From Gammaproteobacteria bacterium (GTDB lineage Bacteria > Pseudomonadota > Gammaproteobacteria > UBA5861), in the NCBI GenBank assembly GCA_022360445.1, contig JAKSCV010000108.1, positions 1 through 64,000 on the forward strand: 64,000 nt of DNA. Direction: 5' to 3'. A program made the position numbers and the translations under genes. The notes under the pieces were generated by a model. It searched no databases. It saw nothing but the letters and a program-made list of their open reading frames with translations, and was not told the DNA's origin. The first letter of the stretch is position 1. The number at the start of each line of letters is the position of its first letter. This document shows, piece by piece, positions 1-8,995 of this stretch.

Positions 1-64
1 GCGTGTAGTAGCGGACGGTATCGGGTGAAATATTGACAGCCTGAGCCATTTCCTGAACATGCAT
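1..64 (-). CDS. MerR-family transcriptional regulator, N-terminal fragment
   Basis: Only the first 21 codons are inside the window; the gene runs off the left edge. Reading the minus strand from the ATG at 64-62, the peptide begins MHVQEMAQAVNISPDTVRYY, the first helix-turn-helix and the R-Y-Y signature of MerR-family activators. A purine-rich ribosome site (GAAGAGAGAG) lies about 7 bases upstream of the ATG. The effector and targets cannot be read because the effector-binding domain is outside the window. A promoter with the over-long spacer typical of MerR-controlled genes lies just upstream, so autoregulation is likely. Confidence 0.75.
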   Translation of the reverse strand, partial: MHVQEMAQAVNISPDTVRYYT

Positions 65-93
65 GATGGACTCTCTCTTCGTACGTTAGTGGT

Positions 94-124
94 ACTCTAC
101 ACCTTGGAGCGAGTCACAGGTCAA
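94..124 (-). promoter_or_regulatory. MerR-type promoter with 19-bp spacer
   Basis: On the minus strand, TTGACC (124-119) and TAGAGT (99-94) are separated by 19 bases. This is longer than the usual 17 and is characteristic of promoters that MerR-family activators remodel. An imperfect dyad, ACCT...AGGT, spans 101-121 within the spacer. It faces the MerR gene at 64. The elements are seen directly; the regulation is inferred. Confidence 0.5.
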
Positions 125-188
125 GCCCGTGTGTTTGCTGTCTACTTTTGACCAGCCTGGTATCGGCTTACCGTTGCCTACTTCGGTT

Positions 189-211
189 GCCCACTGGTGT
201 TGTCAGTGGGC
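189..211 (-). terminator. hairpin after metG, no U-tract
   Basis: GCCCACTG and CAGTGGGC form a perfect 8-bp stem with a 7-nt loop, starting 12 bases past the metG stop. No run of T follows on either strand, so it may be a weak terminator or an RNA 3'-end stabiliser rather than a canonical intrinsic terminator. Confidence 0.4.
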
Positions 212-222
212 GAGGCGTATCG

Positions 223-2256
223 CTATTTGACTTTCATTCCCGGTTCAGCACCGTCATCCGGGGACAGTAAAAATAAATCAGAACCACCAGGGCCAGCGGC
301 CAAGATCATGCCTTCAGAAAGGCCGAAACGCATTTTTCTCGGTTTGAGGTTGGCTACCATCACTGTTTTACGACCGACTAAGTCTTCGGGTGAATAGGCT
401 GACTTGATCCCGGCGAAAACGGTGCGTTCCTCATTTCCCAGGCTCAATGTGAGTTTGAGGAGCTTGTCGGCTGCCTCTACGTGTTCCGCTGCCATGATTT
501 CTGCCACACGAAGATCGATTTTACTGAAGTCTTCAAAGGTGATTTCATCCGCGAGTGGTCCGTTGGGGTTTTCATTGGCCGCGATCACCGTTTGTTGGGC
601 TGTTTCCAAGTCTTCTTTGGACGCTTCAACCATGGCCGCTACTTTTTCCGGCTCGATCCGAGTCATCATCGCTTTGAATGGGTTAATGCGGTGTCCCAGC
701 AAAGGTGCTTGAGCATCGTCCCAGCACAGGGGAGGGATATTGAGGAACGCTTCTGTTTTTTCAGCCAGAACCGGTAAAACCGGTTTGAGGTAGATCATGA
801 GAATACGAAACAGATTGATACCGGTGGTGCAAATGTCCTGTACTGCCTGTTGCTGATCCTCCTGTTTGATTAATTTCCAAGGCTCTTTTTCGGCGATGTA
901 CTGATTGGCTTTGTCCGCCAGCGCCATAATATTGCGAATGGCTTTGCTGTAATTACGGGCGTCATAGTCGTGAGCAATGGACTCAGACTGCTCAGTAAAC
1001 GCAGCCAAAAGCGCGGGCTCTGCAATCGTGTCGCCGAGCATGCCGTCAAAACGTTTGCTGATGAAGCCAGCACAGCGGCTGGCAATGTTAATGGCTTTGC
1101 CGACTAGATCCGAATTGACGCGGGCGACAAAGTCGTCCAAGTTCAGGTCGATGTCCTCGACGTGACTATTTAATTTGGCTGCAAAATAATAGCGCAGGTA
1201 TTCCGGATCGAGGTGGTCCAGGTAGGTACGTGCTTTGATAAAGGTACCACGCGATTTAGACATTTTGGCACCGTCAACGGTGAGAAAGCCGTGGCAAAAA
1301 ACCGCAGTTGGCATGCGGTATCCGGCTCCGTGCAGTATGGCGGGCCAGAACAGGGTGTGGAAGTAGGCAATGTCTTTGCCAATAAAATGGTAAAGCTCTG
1401 CTTGACTATCCTTACCCCAGACGTCGTTAAAATCCTGCCCCGTTTTATCACAGAGGTTTTGGTAGCTGGCCATGTAACCAATGGGGGCATCGAGCCAAAC
1501 GTAAAAGTATTTGCCCGGTGCATTGGGAATTTCGAATCCCCAGTAAGGGGCATCGCGAGAGATGTCCCAATCCTGTAAGCCGGCATCAAACCATTCTTGG
1601 AGTTTGTTAGCGATTTCAGGTTGTAGTTTGCCGCTTGTGATCCATTCTTTTAAGAGCGTTTCAAAATGGTTCAATTTAAAAAAGTAATGTTCGGAGGCTT
1701 TTTTGACCGGCGTCGCGCCCGAAAGAGCCGAAACGGGGTTGATCAAATCAGCTGGGGTATAGGTCGCGCCACACGACTCGCAGGAGTCGCCATATTGATC
1801 TTCTGTTTTGCACTTTGGACACGTCCCTTTAATAAAACGGTCCGGCAGGAACATGCCTGCAGACTCATCGTAAGCTTGCATGATGGTGCGCTGGGAGATG
1901 TGCCCAGTTGATTTCAGGTTGTTGTAAATCGTATTGCTGTAGTGACGATTTTCCTCTGAGTGCGTGGAATAGTAGTTGTCAAAGGCAATGTGGAAGTCGG
2001 CAAAATCGCGGGTGTGCTCCTGGTAAACCGCATCAATGAGCGCCTCTGGAGATGTGTTTTCCGCCTGTGCTTTGAGCATGATAGGCGTACCGTGCGCATC
2101 GTCGGCACAGACATACGTACAGTCATGGCCGCGTGTTTTCTGAAAGCGTACCCAGATATCTGTTTGTAGGTGTTCCAAGAGGTGGCCTAAATGAATAGAG
2201 CCGTTGGCATAGGGAAGAGCACTGGTAACAAGTATTTTTCTTTGTGGTGAGGTCAT
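223..2256 (-). CDS. metG: methionyl-tRNA synthetase
   Basis: Charges tRNA-Met with methionine in the cytoplasm; essential for translation. The 677-residue protein has every class I hallmark. The HIGH-type motif is HLGH at residues 22-25 and the KMSKS loop is at 331-335. A zinc knuckle is formed by Cys146, Cys149, Cys159 and Cys162. The last 110 residues form an EMAPII/Trbp111-type tRNA-binding domain, which also mediates dimerisation in the long bacterial form. The start is the ATG preceding [18 protein letters not shown], where the catalytic fold begins at once. It is transcribed alone and diverges from the Wzz-like gene at 2482. The 225-bp gap between them holds both promoters; I could not pick clear -35/-10 pairs there. 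Confidence 0.97.
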   Translation of the reverse strand: MTSPQRKILVTSALPYANGSIHLGHLLEHLQTDIWVRFQKTRGHDCTYVCADDAHGTPIMLKAQAENTSPEALIDAVYQEHTRDFADFHIAFDNYYSTHSEENRHYSNTIYNNLKSTGHISQRTIMQAYDESAGMFLPDRFIKGTCPKCKTEDQYGDSCESCGATYTPADLINPVSALSGATPVKKASEHYFFKLNHFETLLKEWITSGKLQPEIANKLQEWFDAGLQDWDISRDAPYWGFEIPNAPGKYFYVWLDAPIGYMASYQNLCDKTGQDFNDVWGKDSQAELYHFIGKDIAYFHTLFWPAILHGAGYRMPTAVFCHGFLTVDGAKMSKSRGTFIKARTYLDHLDPEYLRYYFAAKLNSHVEDIDLNLDDFVARVNSDLVGKAINIASRCAGFISKRFDGMLGDTIAEPALLAAFTEQSESIAHDYDARNYSKAIRNIMALADKANQYIAEKEPWKLIKQEDQQQAVQDICTTGINLFRILMIYLKPVLPVLAEKTEAFLNIPPLCWDDAQAPLLGHRINPFKAMMTRIEPEKVAAMVEASKEDLETAQQTVIAANENPNGPLADEITFEDFSKIDLRVAEIMAAEHVEAADKLLKLTLSLGNEERTVFAGIKSAYSPEDLVGRKTVMVANLKPRKMRFGLSEGMILAAGPGGSDLFLLSPDDGAEPGMKVK

Positions 2257-2481
2257 AACGGTTCAGGCAACGCATGATGAAAGTGATCCATTATATAGCC
2301 CAGCCTACAAAATGAATATTTTTAAACTACGCTTAAATTAACGTGGGCCAATCTGTGATCTGGGTACCAGTGTTTTTGTCAGCTACGTTTGAACATAAGG
2401 CGAGCGTACGGTACTTGGTTTAGGAAATGCATCAGGAGTGACTGATGGGTCACGAGTGATCGGAATCAGGAGTATGGATAC

Positions 2482-3996
2482 ATGAAAAGCGCAGAAAATT
2501 CAGGGAATGAATGGCATAACTCGCGACTCTACCTTCAGGATTCTCGTTCGTTTGCGAGTATAGAAGATGAAATCTCACTTTATGAGCTGTTTAATGCCGC
2601 CTTAAAGCGAAAAAAAATTATTCTGGGGACGGTCCTTTTCTTTTTTATTGTCAGCTTGGCGTTGGCCCTTATGCGAGAGGAACGTTATCTCTATACCACA
2701 GGCATTGAATTGGGTTCGATCGATGGCGAGGCAACAACCCGGATAGGTTCTCCCGAAACAGTCAAAGAAAAGCTTCAAGTAGCTTATATTCCTCAGACCA
2801 TTGCAGAGTACCGGGCCGAGTATCCGGATGATGAGTACAACTACATCATTGATGTGGCGTTTGGCAAAGGCAGCAAACTGATTGCCTTGAGCAGCAAAGG
2901 CAAGGAAAGTTTAGGTGAAACCTACCTCGAATTGCATCAGCGCGCTGTGGATAAACTCATTGCAGACCATAAAGATAAGTTAGATGTGCCGAGAAACCGA
3001 ATTCGCACGGAATATGAGCAGGCCAGAATTGCACTTGAGAAACTGAAAGAAGAATTAATAATCGGTGTTGAAGAGAAAAGGCTGCAAAAATCGAAGCTGG
3101 ATGCGGCATTTGCGCTGAAAGAATTTGAAGACACAAGCCTGTTTCAAGTGCAGGAAATCAAGTTGTTAAATGAAAAAAGCCGTAAAGAAAGTGCGCTTCA
3201 ACAGCAGGTTAACGAGTCAAAGTTTTACGTGTCACAAATTGATCGACTAATGGAAGATAAAAAACTCCTGCAACGAGAAATTGAGGACCTGAGAGTACAT
3301 TTACAATCGGCCGTTCAGCGTGAGCAGCAGGCTATTCAAAATGTGTCTAATGAGCAAAGTGCCATGTTGTTAATGCTGCTCAGCAAGGAAATTCAGGACT
3401 ACCGGGATAGGCTGATGAGTTTAGAGCAGCAGTTAACGGTCACCCTGGAAGATAAAATCGAAGCCACTCAGCTGAAACATCAACAAAGCCTGGAGGCGCA
3501 AAAAATCCAGCAGAAAGAAGTCAGTGAAGTTCAAGCCCAACTGGATAAGCTTTCTATTGTACGGAACGAGAAGATCAAGAGTTTCACGCACCAGGTGAAC
3601 CTTATTGATGCGGAACTGGCACAGAAAAAACTGAACTTGCAGCAGCATATTCAAGAAGCAGAAGAACACTTCAGGCTCTTGGGGCATCGTCTGGAAGGGA
3701 TTCAGGATACCCGGTCTGTCGCACCGCCGTTGAAATCTGATCAACCAGCAGGTCTGGGAAAGTCTTTAATTGTGGCACTCGGCTTAGCGGCAGGTGCGGC
3801 GATTAGTCTTATGCTCGTCCTGATATTAGAAGGTTATGAGCAATCAAAGCGCAAGTCATTGCTGGGTCATAAACACCGAGGTGAGTCCGTTCCAACCACT
3901 CAACCGAACGCTGCAGGTTTGGCTCAAGGCAACGCCGGTTTGGTTGAACTGGCAGAGGAGATGGATTTACTGGCACAGCAGAAAAAGGCGTCTTAA
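2482..3996 (+). CDS. Wzz/GNVR-type polysaccharide copolymerase (chain-length determinant family)
   Basis: Inner-membrane protein predicted to control the length or export of a surface polysaccharide. The 504-residue protein has the family layout. A cytoplasmic N-terminus (EISLYELFNAALKRKK) leads into transmembrane helix 1 at about 48-65. A long, largely coiled-coil periplasmic segment (about 170-410, rich in K, E and Q heptads) follows. Transmembrane helix 2 lies at about 428-450, preceded by a Pro-containing stretch. It is longer than classical Wzz (about 325 residues), and about 55 residues follow the second helix. There is no kinase domain. An AGGAG site lies 9 bases before the ATG. No polysaccharide genes adjoin it, so its substrate is unknown. 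It ends 15 bp from the convergent trpC. Confidence 0.75.
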   Translation: MKSAENSGNEWHNSRLYLQDSRSFASIEDEISLYELFNAALKRKKIILGTVLFFFIVSLALALMREERYLYTTGIELGSIDGEATTRIGSPETVKEKLQVAYIPQTIAEYRAEYPDDEYNYIIDVAFGKGSKLIALSSKGKESLGETYLELHQRAVDKLIADHKDKLDVPRNRIRTEYEQARIALEKLKEELIIGVEEKRLQKSKLDAAFALKEFEDTSLFQVQEIKLLNEKSRKESALQQQVNESKFYVSQIDRLMEDKKLLQREIEDLRVHLQSAVQREQQAIQNVSNEQSAMLLMLLSKEIQDYRDRLMSLEQQLTVTLEDKIEATQLKHQQSLEAQKIQQKEVSEVQAQLDKLSIVRNEKIKSFTHQVNLIDAELAQKKLNLQQHIQEAEEHFRLLGHRLEGIQDTRSVAPPLKSDQPAGLGKSLIVALGLAAGAAISLMLVLILEGYEQSKRKSLLGHKHRGESVPTTQPNAAGLAQGNAGLVELAEEMDLLAQQKKAS

Positions 3997-4011
3997 GCCG
4001 TTTTCCAGAGG

Positions 4012-4809
4012 TTATGTAAACAGTGTTTGTAGCTGGATGCCTGGATCTTCAGCGCGCATAAACGCTTCGCCGATGAGGAAGGCATGGACCCCGTTGCTTC
4101 GCATGAGCTGGACATCTGCCTGTGTGTGAATACCACTTTCGGTTACGGTGAGCACGGAAGCGGGGATTTCACCTTTCAAGTCGATGGTCGTCTGCAAGCG
4201 CGTTTCGAATGTGCGCAAATTACGGTTGTTAATGCCGATCATCATCGGGTTGAGTTGAAGGGCTGTCTTGAGTTCCTGCCAATCATGGACTTCGATTAAG
4301 ACATCCAGCCCCAAATCCAACGCGAGCACATACAAGTTATGCAGCTGGTTGGTGTCAAGCGCAGACACAATCAGCAAAATACAATCAGCCCCGATATATC
4401 GGGCTTCGTACACCTGATAAGGGTCGATAATAAAGTCTTTACGGAGCACCGGTAGCCGACAAGCCTGTCGCGCTTTTTGCAGGTAGCTGTCATGGCCTTG
4501 AAAAAAATCCTGATCCGTGAGCACAGAAAGGCAGGTAGCGCCCCCTTGAGCGTAACTGTTGGCAATTTCAACCGGATCGAAATGTGCGCGTATCAGCCCC
4601 TTGCTGGGTGACGCTTTTTTAATCTCCGCGATAATGGCCGGTTCGCCGTGTTGAATACGGGCATTCAATGCCTGGGTAAAACCACGGGTATTGGGGGCGT
4701 CTGCCACTTTTTCGCGCATTTCCGTCAGGCTGCAAACGGTTGAACGCTCACGTATTTCTTGATGTTTGCGAGCCAGTATTTTGTCGAGAATATCAGGGGT
4801 TTGAGTCAT
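4012..4809 (-). CDS. trpC: indole-3-glycerol-phosphate synthase
   Basis: Fourth step of tryptophan synthesis: ring closure of CdRP to indole-3-glycerol phosphate in the cytoplasm. The 265-residue TIM barrel carries the family motifs [13 protein letters not shown] (phosphate loop with catalytic Lys), [17 protein letters not shown] and [11 protein letters not shown], plus a VTESGI phosphate-binding segment. It is monofunctional, with no trpF fusion. The reading frame stays open farther upstream to 4992, but that part lies inside trpD in another frame. I place the start at 4809 ([19 protein letters not shown]), which matches the family N-terminus and gives a 17-bp overlap with trpD, consistent with translational coupling. 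Last gene of the trp operon. Confidence 0.95.
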   Translation of the reverse strand: MTQTPDILDKILARKHQEIRERSTVCSLTEMREKVADAPNTRGFTQALNARIQHGEPAIIAEIKKASPSKGLIRAHFDPVEIANSYAQGGATCLSVLTDQDFFQGHDSYLQKARQACRLPVLRKDFIIDPYQVYEARYIGADCILLIVSALDTNQLHNLYVLALDLGLDVLIEVHDWQELKTALQLNPMMIGINNRNLRTFETRLQTTIDLKGEIPASVLTVTESGIHTQADVQLMRSNGVHAFLIGEAFMRAEDPGIQLQTLFT

Positions 4810-5830
4810 TGATCTGAAAGCGTTGAGTGAATTGAATGAATTGGTCGAAGGTTTGCAAAGCGGACTTTTCCGCCAGTACCGAGAGTGCTCTTTCGACACC
4901 TTGCTGTAGCGTACTTGCCAGCCCGACCGTATAAATTGCAGCACCGGCGTTAAGGGCAATGATGTCACGCGCTGCGGTTGCTTCATTGGCAAGTGCCGCG
5001 CGTATCATGGCCAGGCTTTGCTCCGCACTGTTTACCTGAATGTCAGTGAGTGGTCGAGGTGTTAAGCCGAAATCTTCGGGTGTGATGGTGAATGTTTGAA
5101 TCACACCGTTTTTAAGTTCGGCTACATGGGTGGGACCACTCAGGCTGATCTCATCCAAACCTTCTTCAGCGCTGACGATGAGGACATGCTGGCTCCCCAA
5201 GGATTTTAAAACCTGGGCCAGCGGTTCTACCCAGGCTTTATCGAAGACGCCCAATACCTGATTGGGCGCACTGGCAGGATTCGTGAGGGGTCCCAAAACA
5301 TTAAAAATTGTCCGGACACCCATCTCCCGCCGAGGGTTAATTGCATGTTTCATGGCGCCGTGGTGTTTGGGTGCGAATAAAAAGCCAACGCCAACTTGTT
5401 CGATGCATGTGGCGACCTGTTCTGGGTCCAGGTCAAGATTGGCGCCGGCGGCTTCCAGAACATCGGCACTTCCCGATTGGCTGGAGACGGAACGGTTGCC
5501 ATGTTTGGCCACATGTGCGCCAGCGGCTGCGGCAACCAGTGCACTGGCTGTTGAGATATTAAAGGTGCCAGAGGCATCGCCACCGGTGCCACAGGTGTCG
5601 ACCAGGTGATCGGAATGAACCGTGACATGGCTGGCCAGTGCGCGCATGACGGCGGCGGCAGCGGCGACTTCGGTGACGGTTTCACCTTTCATGCGTAAAC
5701 CGATCAGAAAGCCACCTATTTGTGCATCCGTCGCACCGCCGGTCATAATTTGTTGCATGATGCTGGTCATCTCATCATGGTTTAAATCACGGTGTTCGAT
5801 AACCGCGGCAATGCCTTCTTTGATATCCAT
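4793..5830 (-). CDS. trpD: anthranilate phosphoribosyltransferase
   Basis: Transfers phosphoribose from PRPP to anthranilate, the second step of tryptophan synthesis. The 345-residue protein has the [21 protein letters not shown]/pyrophosphate loop, the [19 protein letters not shown] anthranilate-site segment and the downstream [16 protein letters not shown] motif typical of TrpD. It is separate from TrpG, unlike the fused TrpGD of enterobacteria. It lies 20 bp downstream of trpG and overlaps trpC by 17 bp in the same operon. Confidence 0.97.
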   Translation of the reverse strand: MDIKEGIAAVIEHRDLNHDEMTSIMQQIMTGGATDAQIGGFLIGLRMKGETVTEVAAAAAVMRALASHVTVHSDHLVDTCGTGGDASGTFNISTASALVAAAAGAHVAKHGNRSVSSQSGSADVLEAAGANLDLDPEQVATCIEQVGVGFLFAPKHHGAMKHAINPRREMGVRTIFNVLGPLTNPASAPNQVLGVFDKAWVEPLAQVLKSLGSQHVLIVSAEEGLDEISLSGPTHVAELKNGVIQTFTITPEDFGLTPRPLTDIQVNSAEQSLAMIRAALANEATAARDIIALNAGAAIYTVGLASTLQQGVERALSVLAEKSALQTFDQFIQFTQRFQINDSNP

Positions 5831-5850
5831 AGATTGGTTCCCGCAGGTAA

Positions 5851-6438
5851 TTACACTGAATGCTGATTGATAAAGTTATGTAAGAGGTTGTGCCCGTGTT
5901 CAGATAATATCGATTCCGGATGGAATTGAACACCTTCAACATTCAGTGTTTTATGGCGCACGCCCATAATTTCGTCGATCTCCCCATTATCTTTTTCTGT
6001 CCACGCAGTGACCTCCAGGCAGGTCGGCAAGGTGCTTTTTTCAATGACGAGGGAATGGTAGCGTGTCGCTGTGTAGGGGTTGGAAAGCCCGGTAAAGACA
6101 CCGGTATTCTTATGGTGAATTTTTGACAATTTGCCATGCATGATGTCATTGGCGTGTACGATACGTCCACCAAAGACCTGACCGATACTCTGGTGCCCGA
6201 GACACACACCTAGAATCGGGATTTTTCCAGCGAAGGTTTGAATGCACTGCATGGAGATTCCAGCCTTATCAGGCGTGCAGGGGCCTGGTGAGATCACCAG
6301 GTACTTTGGAGATAGCGCTTGGATTTCATCAATGCTGGTTTTGTCGTTACGACGGACTTCAACCGTGAGCCCAAGCTCGCCGAAGTATTGTACGAGGTTG
6401 TAAGTAAACGAATCGTAGTTATCAATCATCAAAAGCAT
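5851..6438 (-). CDS. trpG: anthranilate synthase glutamine amidotransferase subunit
   Basis: Supplies ammonia from glutamine to TrpE. The 195-residue class I amidotransferase shows the [16 protein letters not shown] start and GVCLGHQ with the nucleophile Cys. The catalytic His-Glu pair lies in [10 protein letters not shown] near the C-terminus. Proteins of this type can also serve PabB in folate synthesis; the operon position makes tryptophan the main role. A strong AAGGAG site precedes the ATG at 6438. The next in-frame ATG, at 6429, could also start. The gene overlaps the end of the upstream channel gene by 17 bp, so the channel and trpG are translationally linked. Confidence 0.96.
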   Translation of the reverse strand: MLLMIDNYDSFTYNLVQYFGELGLTVEVRRNDKTSIDEIQALSPKYLVISPGPCTPDKAGISMQCIQTFAGKIPILGVCLGHQSIGQVFGGRIVHANDIMHGKLSKIHHKNTGVFTGLSNPYTATRYHSLVIEKSTLPTCLEVTAWTEKDNGEIDEIMGVRHKTLNVEGVQFHPESILSEHGHNLLHNFINQHSV

Positions 6439-7237
6439 GGCGCTCTCCTTTTTCCAACCTCTGCTGTAATTGTGCCAGCGCGCGTTGGGTTGCTCTCAGA
6501 TCTTTGAGAATGTCATCCTTGGTGACTGTCTGAATGGCCTCCAACTGTTCTTGCTTAGCCTGGTCAAGATTATTCAGTACCACGGCGATGAATAAATTAA
6601 CGATGACGAATGTGCCGAGCACGACGAAGCTGACAAAGTAAATCCATGCATAGGGGCTTAATTCCATGCCTGTGTACATAATGTCTGTCCAGTCCTCCAG
6701 GGTAACGATACGGAACAGCGTTAAGAGTGACAAACCCAGTGTTTCCCAGTGCTGGGGGTCATGTTGGTGGAAAAGGTGATAGCCGGCAACGGCATACACA
6801 TAAAAGATAATGCTCATTAAGATGACGATGTGCCCCATGCTTGGAATCGAGCGGATCAGGGTAGAGATAATGATGCGTAATTCTGGAATTGTTGAGACCA
6901 GCCTTAACACCCGAAGCAGTCGCGCCAGCCGAGCCACCATCGCCAACTCGCCTGTGGCAGGGATCAATGCCAGGACGATGATCGTGAAATCAAATAGATT
7001 CCAGCCAACACCAAAATAGCGCCTAAAGTCAGGAGTGACAGCGTAAATTTTAATAGCGGCTTCCAAAACAAACGCCGCAAGCACGATCTGATTAATAAGC
7101 GTTAAGACCCCACCATATTCCGCCATAATCGAAGGTGAGGTTTCTAAACCGAGTACGACAGCACTGATCAAAATCAGGGCAACAATGAGATATTCGAATG
7201 CGCGTGTGATGACAATACGCTGACAAAACGCCTGCAT
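6422..7237 (-). CDS. voltage-gated cation channel (NaChBac/Nav family) with Cav-like filter
   Basis: A 271-residue six-transmembrane ion-channel subunit of the bacterial single-domain Nav family, expected to form homotetramers in the inner membrane. S1-S3 occupy about 12-100. S4 has arginines every third residue (Arg103, Arg106, Arg109, Arg112). The pore loop filter is TLEDWTD at 179-185, S6 follows at about 195-222, and a polar coiled-coil tail (about 225-265) probably aids tetramer assembly. Sodium-selective members read TLESW at the filter. Acidic residues at the two extra positions resemble the engineered calcium-selective CavAb filter (TLDDWSD), so calcium permeation is a reasonable inference. 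It sits between trpE and trpG and overlaps trpG. A good AAGGAAG ribosome site lies upstream. Its link to tryptophan is unknown. Confidence 0.85.
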   Translation of the reverse strand: MQAFCQRIVITRAFEYLIVALILISAVVLGLETSPSIMAEYGGVLTLINQIVLAAFVLEAAIKIYAVTPDFRRYFGVGWNLFDFTIIVLALIPATGELAMVARLARLLRVLRLVSTIPELRIIISTLIRSIPSMGHIVILMSIIFYVYAVAGYHLFHQHDPQHWETLGLSLLTLFRIVTLEDWTDIMYTGMELSPYAWIYFVSFVVLGTFVIVNLFIAVVLNNLDQAKQEQLEAIQTVTKDDILKDLRATQRALAQLQQRLEKGERHAFDD

Positions 7238-7261
7238 AGTGACTTCCTTCTCGTCAATACG

Positions 7262-8749
7262 TTATTGAGTCAGTGGGTGAAGGCCATTGGCAACCATTTG
7301 TGCGGCCCGGAACAGGGCACGCCCTTTGGTCAGGGTTTCCTGCCACTCGGTTTCAGGGATCGAATCATAGACGATCCCGCCGCCGGCTTGAATATGCAAG
7401 GTATTGTTTTTAACCACAGCCGTTCGAATGGCGATGGCGACATCCATATTGCCTTGCCAGGAAAGGTACCCCACCGCGCCGGAGTAGATACCGCGCTTGA
7501 CAGGCTCTACTTCATCAATAATTTCCATGGCGCGAATTTTAGGTGCGCCGCTGAGTGTGCCTGCCGGGAAGGTTGCACGCAGTACGTCAAGCGTCTTCAG
7601 GCCGGGTTTCAACTTGCCGGTGACGTTGGACACGATATGCATCACCTGAGAGTAACGCTCAATGCTCATTTGGTCCGTGACTTTTACAGAACCTGTCTGG
7701 GCAATGCGGCCGACATCATTCCGGCCCAGATCGATCAGCATCAAATGCTCGGCAATTTCCTTTTCGTCAGCGAGCAATTCTTTTTCCAGCGCTGCGTCTT
7801 CAGCTGCGTCTTTGCCCCGGCGGCGGGTGCCGGCCAACGGGCGAACCGTTGCCATACCTTCTTCCAGACGGACCAGAATTTCCGGTGAGGAGCCAACAAC
7901 CTGGTGGTCTCCAAGGTCGACGAAATATAAATACGGTGAGGGGTTGAGATGTCTCAGCGCACGGTAAAGATCAATCGGGTCGTATTCAAAATGAATGGAC
8001 ATGCGTTGAGAGGGAACAACCTGCATAACATCACCATCAATGATGTATTGACGGATTTTATCCACAGCGGCCTTGTAGTAGGTCTCATTTTCAGGAGAGA
8101 TGAAGTCTGCCTCGGTGATAGCGGTGGTGACCGGTTTTTTCTCTGTAGGTGGGATCGGTTGTTTAAGCGCGGATTCAATTTCATCAAGGCGTGCTTGTCC
8201 CCGCGCATAGGCACGCTCTGTTGCAGGGTCAATTTGTAAAATGATGTGCAACATACCGCTGAGGTTATCAAACACGATCACTTCATCGGAGACCATTAAT
8301 AGAATATCCGGCGCGCCGATCGGGTCCGGCTTGGAGCATTTTCCAAGCCGCGGTTCAATATAGCGGATGGTGTCGTAACCGAAGTAACCCACGAGCCCGC
8401 CGGCAAAGCGCGGGAGATCTTCGATGCTATAAACTCGGTATTGCGTTTGGTAGTCCTCAATCCATTTGAGTGGGTCTTCAACCTCATGGGTGTCCGTCAC
8501 TTTGCCATTTACTTTGACGGCCACAGTCTTTTCCCGGACTTCTAAGATGCGTTGGCAAGGTAAACCAATGATGGAATAACGCCCCCATCGTTCGCCACCT
8601 TGTACGGACTCGAATAGATAACTGAAAGGCGTGGCGGCCAGTTTGAGATACACAGACAAGGGGGTATCCAGGTCTGCAAGCACAGATCGGGTTAGTGCAA
8701 CACGGTTATAGCCCTGGCGGGCGAGGTTTTCGAATTGTTCGGGTGACAT
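7262..8749 (-). CDS. trpE: anthranilate synthase component I
   Basis: Converts chorismate and ammonia to anthranilate, the committed tryptophan step. The 495-residue protein has the N-terminal region with the [11 protein letters not shown] and LFESV elements of the tryptophan feedback site. The chorismate-binding catalytic domain shows [61 protein letters not shown] and [16 protein letters not shown]. It is first in the operon after a leader peptide with tandem tryptophan codons, so attenuation is the likely control. The ribosome site (AAGAGA) is modest. Confidence 0.97.
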   Translation of the reverse strand: MSPEQFENLARQGYNRVALTRSVLADLDTPLSVYLKLAATPFSYLFESVQGGERWGRYSIIGLPCQRILEVREKTVAVKVNGKVTDTHEVEDPLKWIEDYQTQYRVYSIEDLPRFAGGLVGYFGYDTIRYIEPRLGKCSKPDPIGAPDILLMVSDEVIVFDNLSGMLHIILQIDPATERAYARGQARLDEIESALKQPIPPTEKKPVTTAITEADFISPENETYYKAAVDKIRQYIIDGDVMQVVPSQRMSIHFEYDPIDLYRALRHLNPSPYLYFVDLGDHQVVGSSPEILVRLEEGMATVRPLAGTRRRGKDAAEDAALEKELLADEKEIAEHLMLIDLGRNDVGRIAQTGSVKVTDQMSIERYSQVMHIVSNVTGKLKPGLKTLDVLRATFPAGTLSGAPKIRAMEIIDEVEPVKRGIYSGAVGYLSWQGNMDVAIAIRTAVVKNNTLHIQAGGGIVYDSIPETEWQETLTKGRALFRAAQMVANGLHPLTQ

Positions 8750-8794
8750 GACAATCTCTTAACATAAATCTAGTTATAGAATAGGCGCTCAAGC

Positions 8795-8831
8795 AAAAAA
8801 GGGTTACCCCAGTCGCCATCGCCATATAACC
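8795..8831 (-). promoter_or_regulatory. putative trp attenuator
   Basis: On the minus strand, GGTTA (8831-8827) can pair with TAACC (8806-8802), and one base later a run of six T follows (8800-8795). An alternative minimal stem is GGG/CCC around the leader stop codon. The Trp codons lie in the loop and the stop codon lies in the 3' arm, so a ribosome in the leader would directly control folding. The stems are short and the mechanism is inferred. Confidence 0.4.
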
Positions 8832-8863
8832 GAATTGTAAGTGTTGCCGTTGTCCGTGAACAT
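8804..8863 (-). CDS. trpL: trp operon leader peptide
   Basis: A 19-codon ORF starting at the ATG 8863-8861 and ending with TAA at 8804. It lies 55 bases upstream of trpE and carries two tryptophan codons almost in tandem (Trp14-Arg15-Trp16), in the penultimate segment before the stop. This codon arrangement is the hallmark of ribosome-mediated attenuation. No clear Shine-Dalgarno sequence is visible before the ATG. A T-tract follows the stop at once. It is too short for homology, so the call rests on position and codon content. Confidence 0.7.
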   Translation of the reverse strand: MFTDNGNTYNSVIWRWRLG

Positions 8864-8895
8864 GTTTTGTTTATAGAGATGAAATGTGAAGTCAC

Positions 8896-8923
8896 ATGGT
8901 AACCAGCTGAGTGTCAGAGTCAA
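8896..8923 (-). promoter_or_regulatory. trp operon promoter candidate
   Basis: Minus-strand TTGACT (8923-8918) and TACCAT (8901-8896) are 16 bases apart. Transcription would start near 8888, about 25 bases before the leader peptide ATG. The -35 matches consensus well and the -10 at 4 of 6. No TrpR operator is recognised. Confidence 0.45.
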
Positions 8924-8939
8924 GTAGCGCGACGCTGTT

Positions 8940-8964
8940 GACTGGTTTATCCTTGATACCAGTC
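8940..8964. promoter_or_regulatory. inverted repeat, operator candidate
   Basis: GACTGGT and ACCAGTC are separated by 11 bases; an inner TATC/GATA pair extends the symmetry with a small bulge. It lies between the trp promoter and the start of the dehydrogenase gene at 8996, with an AT-rich stretch (TAATTTTAATATAT) next to it that could hold the dehydrogenase promoter. The size and symmetry suit a TetR-type repressor. No cognate regulator is encoded nearby. Confidence 0.4.
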
Positions 8965-8995
8965 TAATTTTAATATATCGGTGATGGGAGCTATC

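Noticed and set aside
4012-4992. Longer 326-residue form of TrpC
   Set aside because: The extra 61 residues are trpD read in another frame; family alignment and the 17-bp overlap favour the start at 4809.
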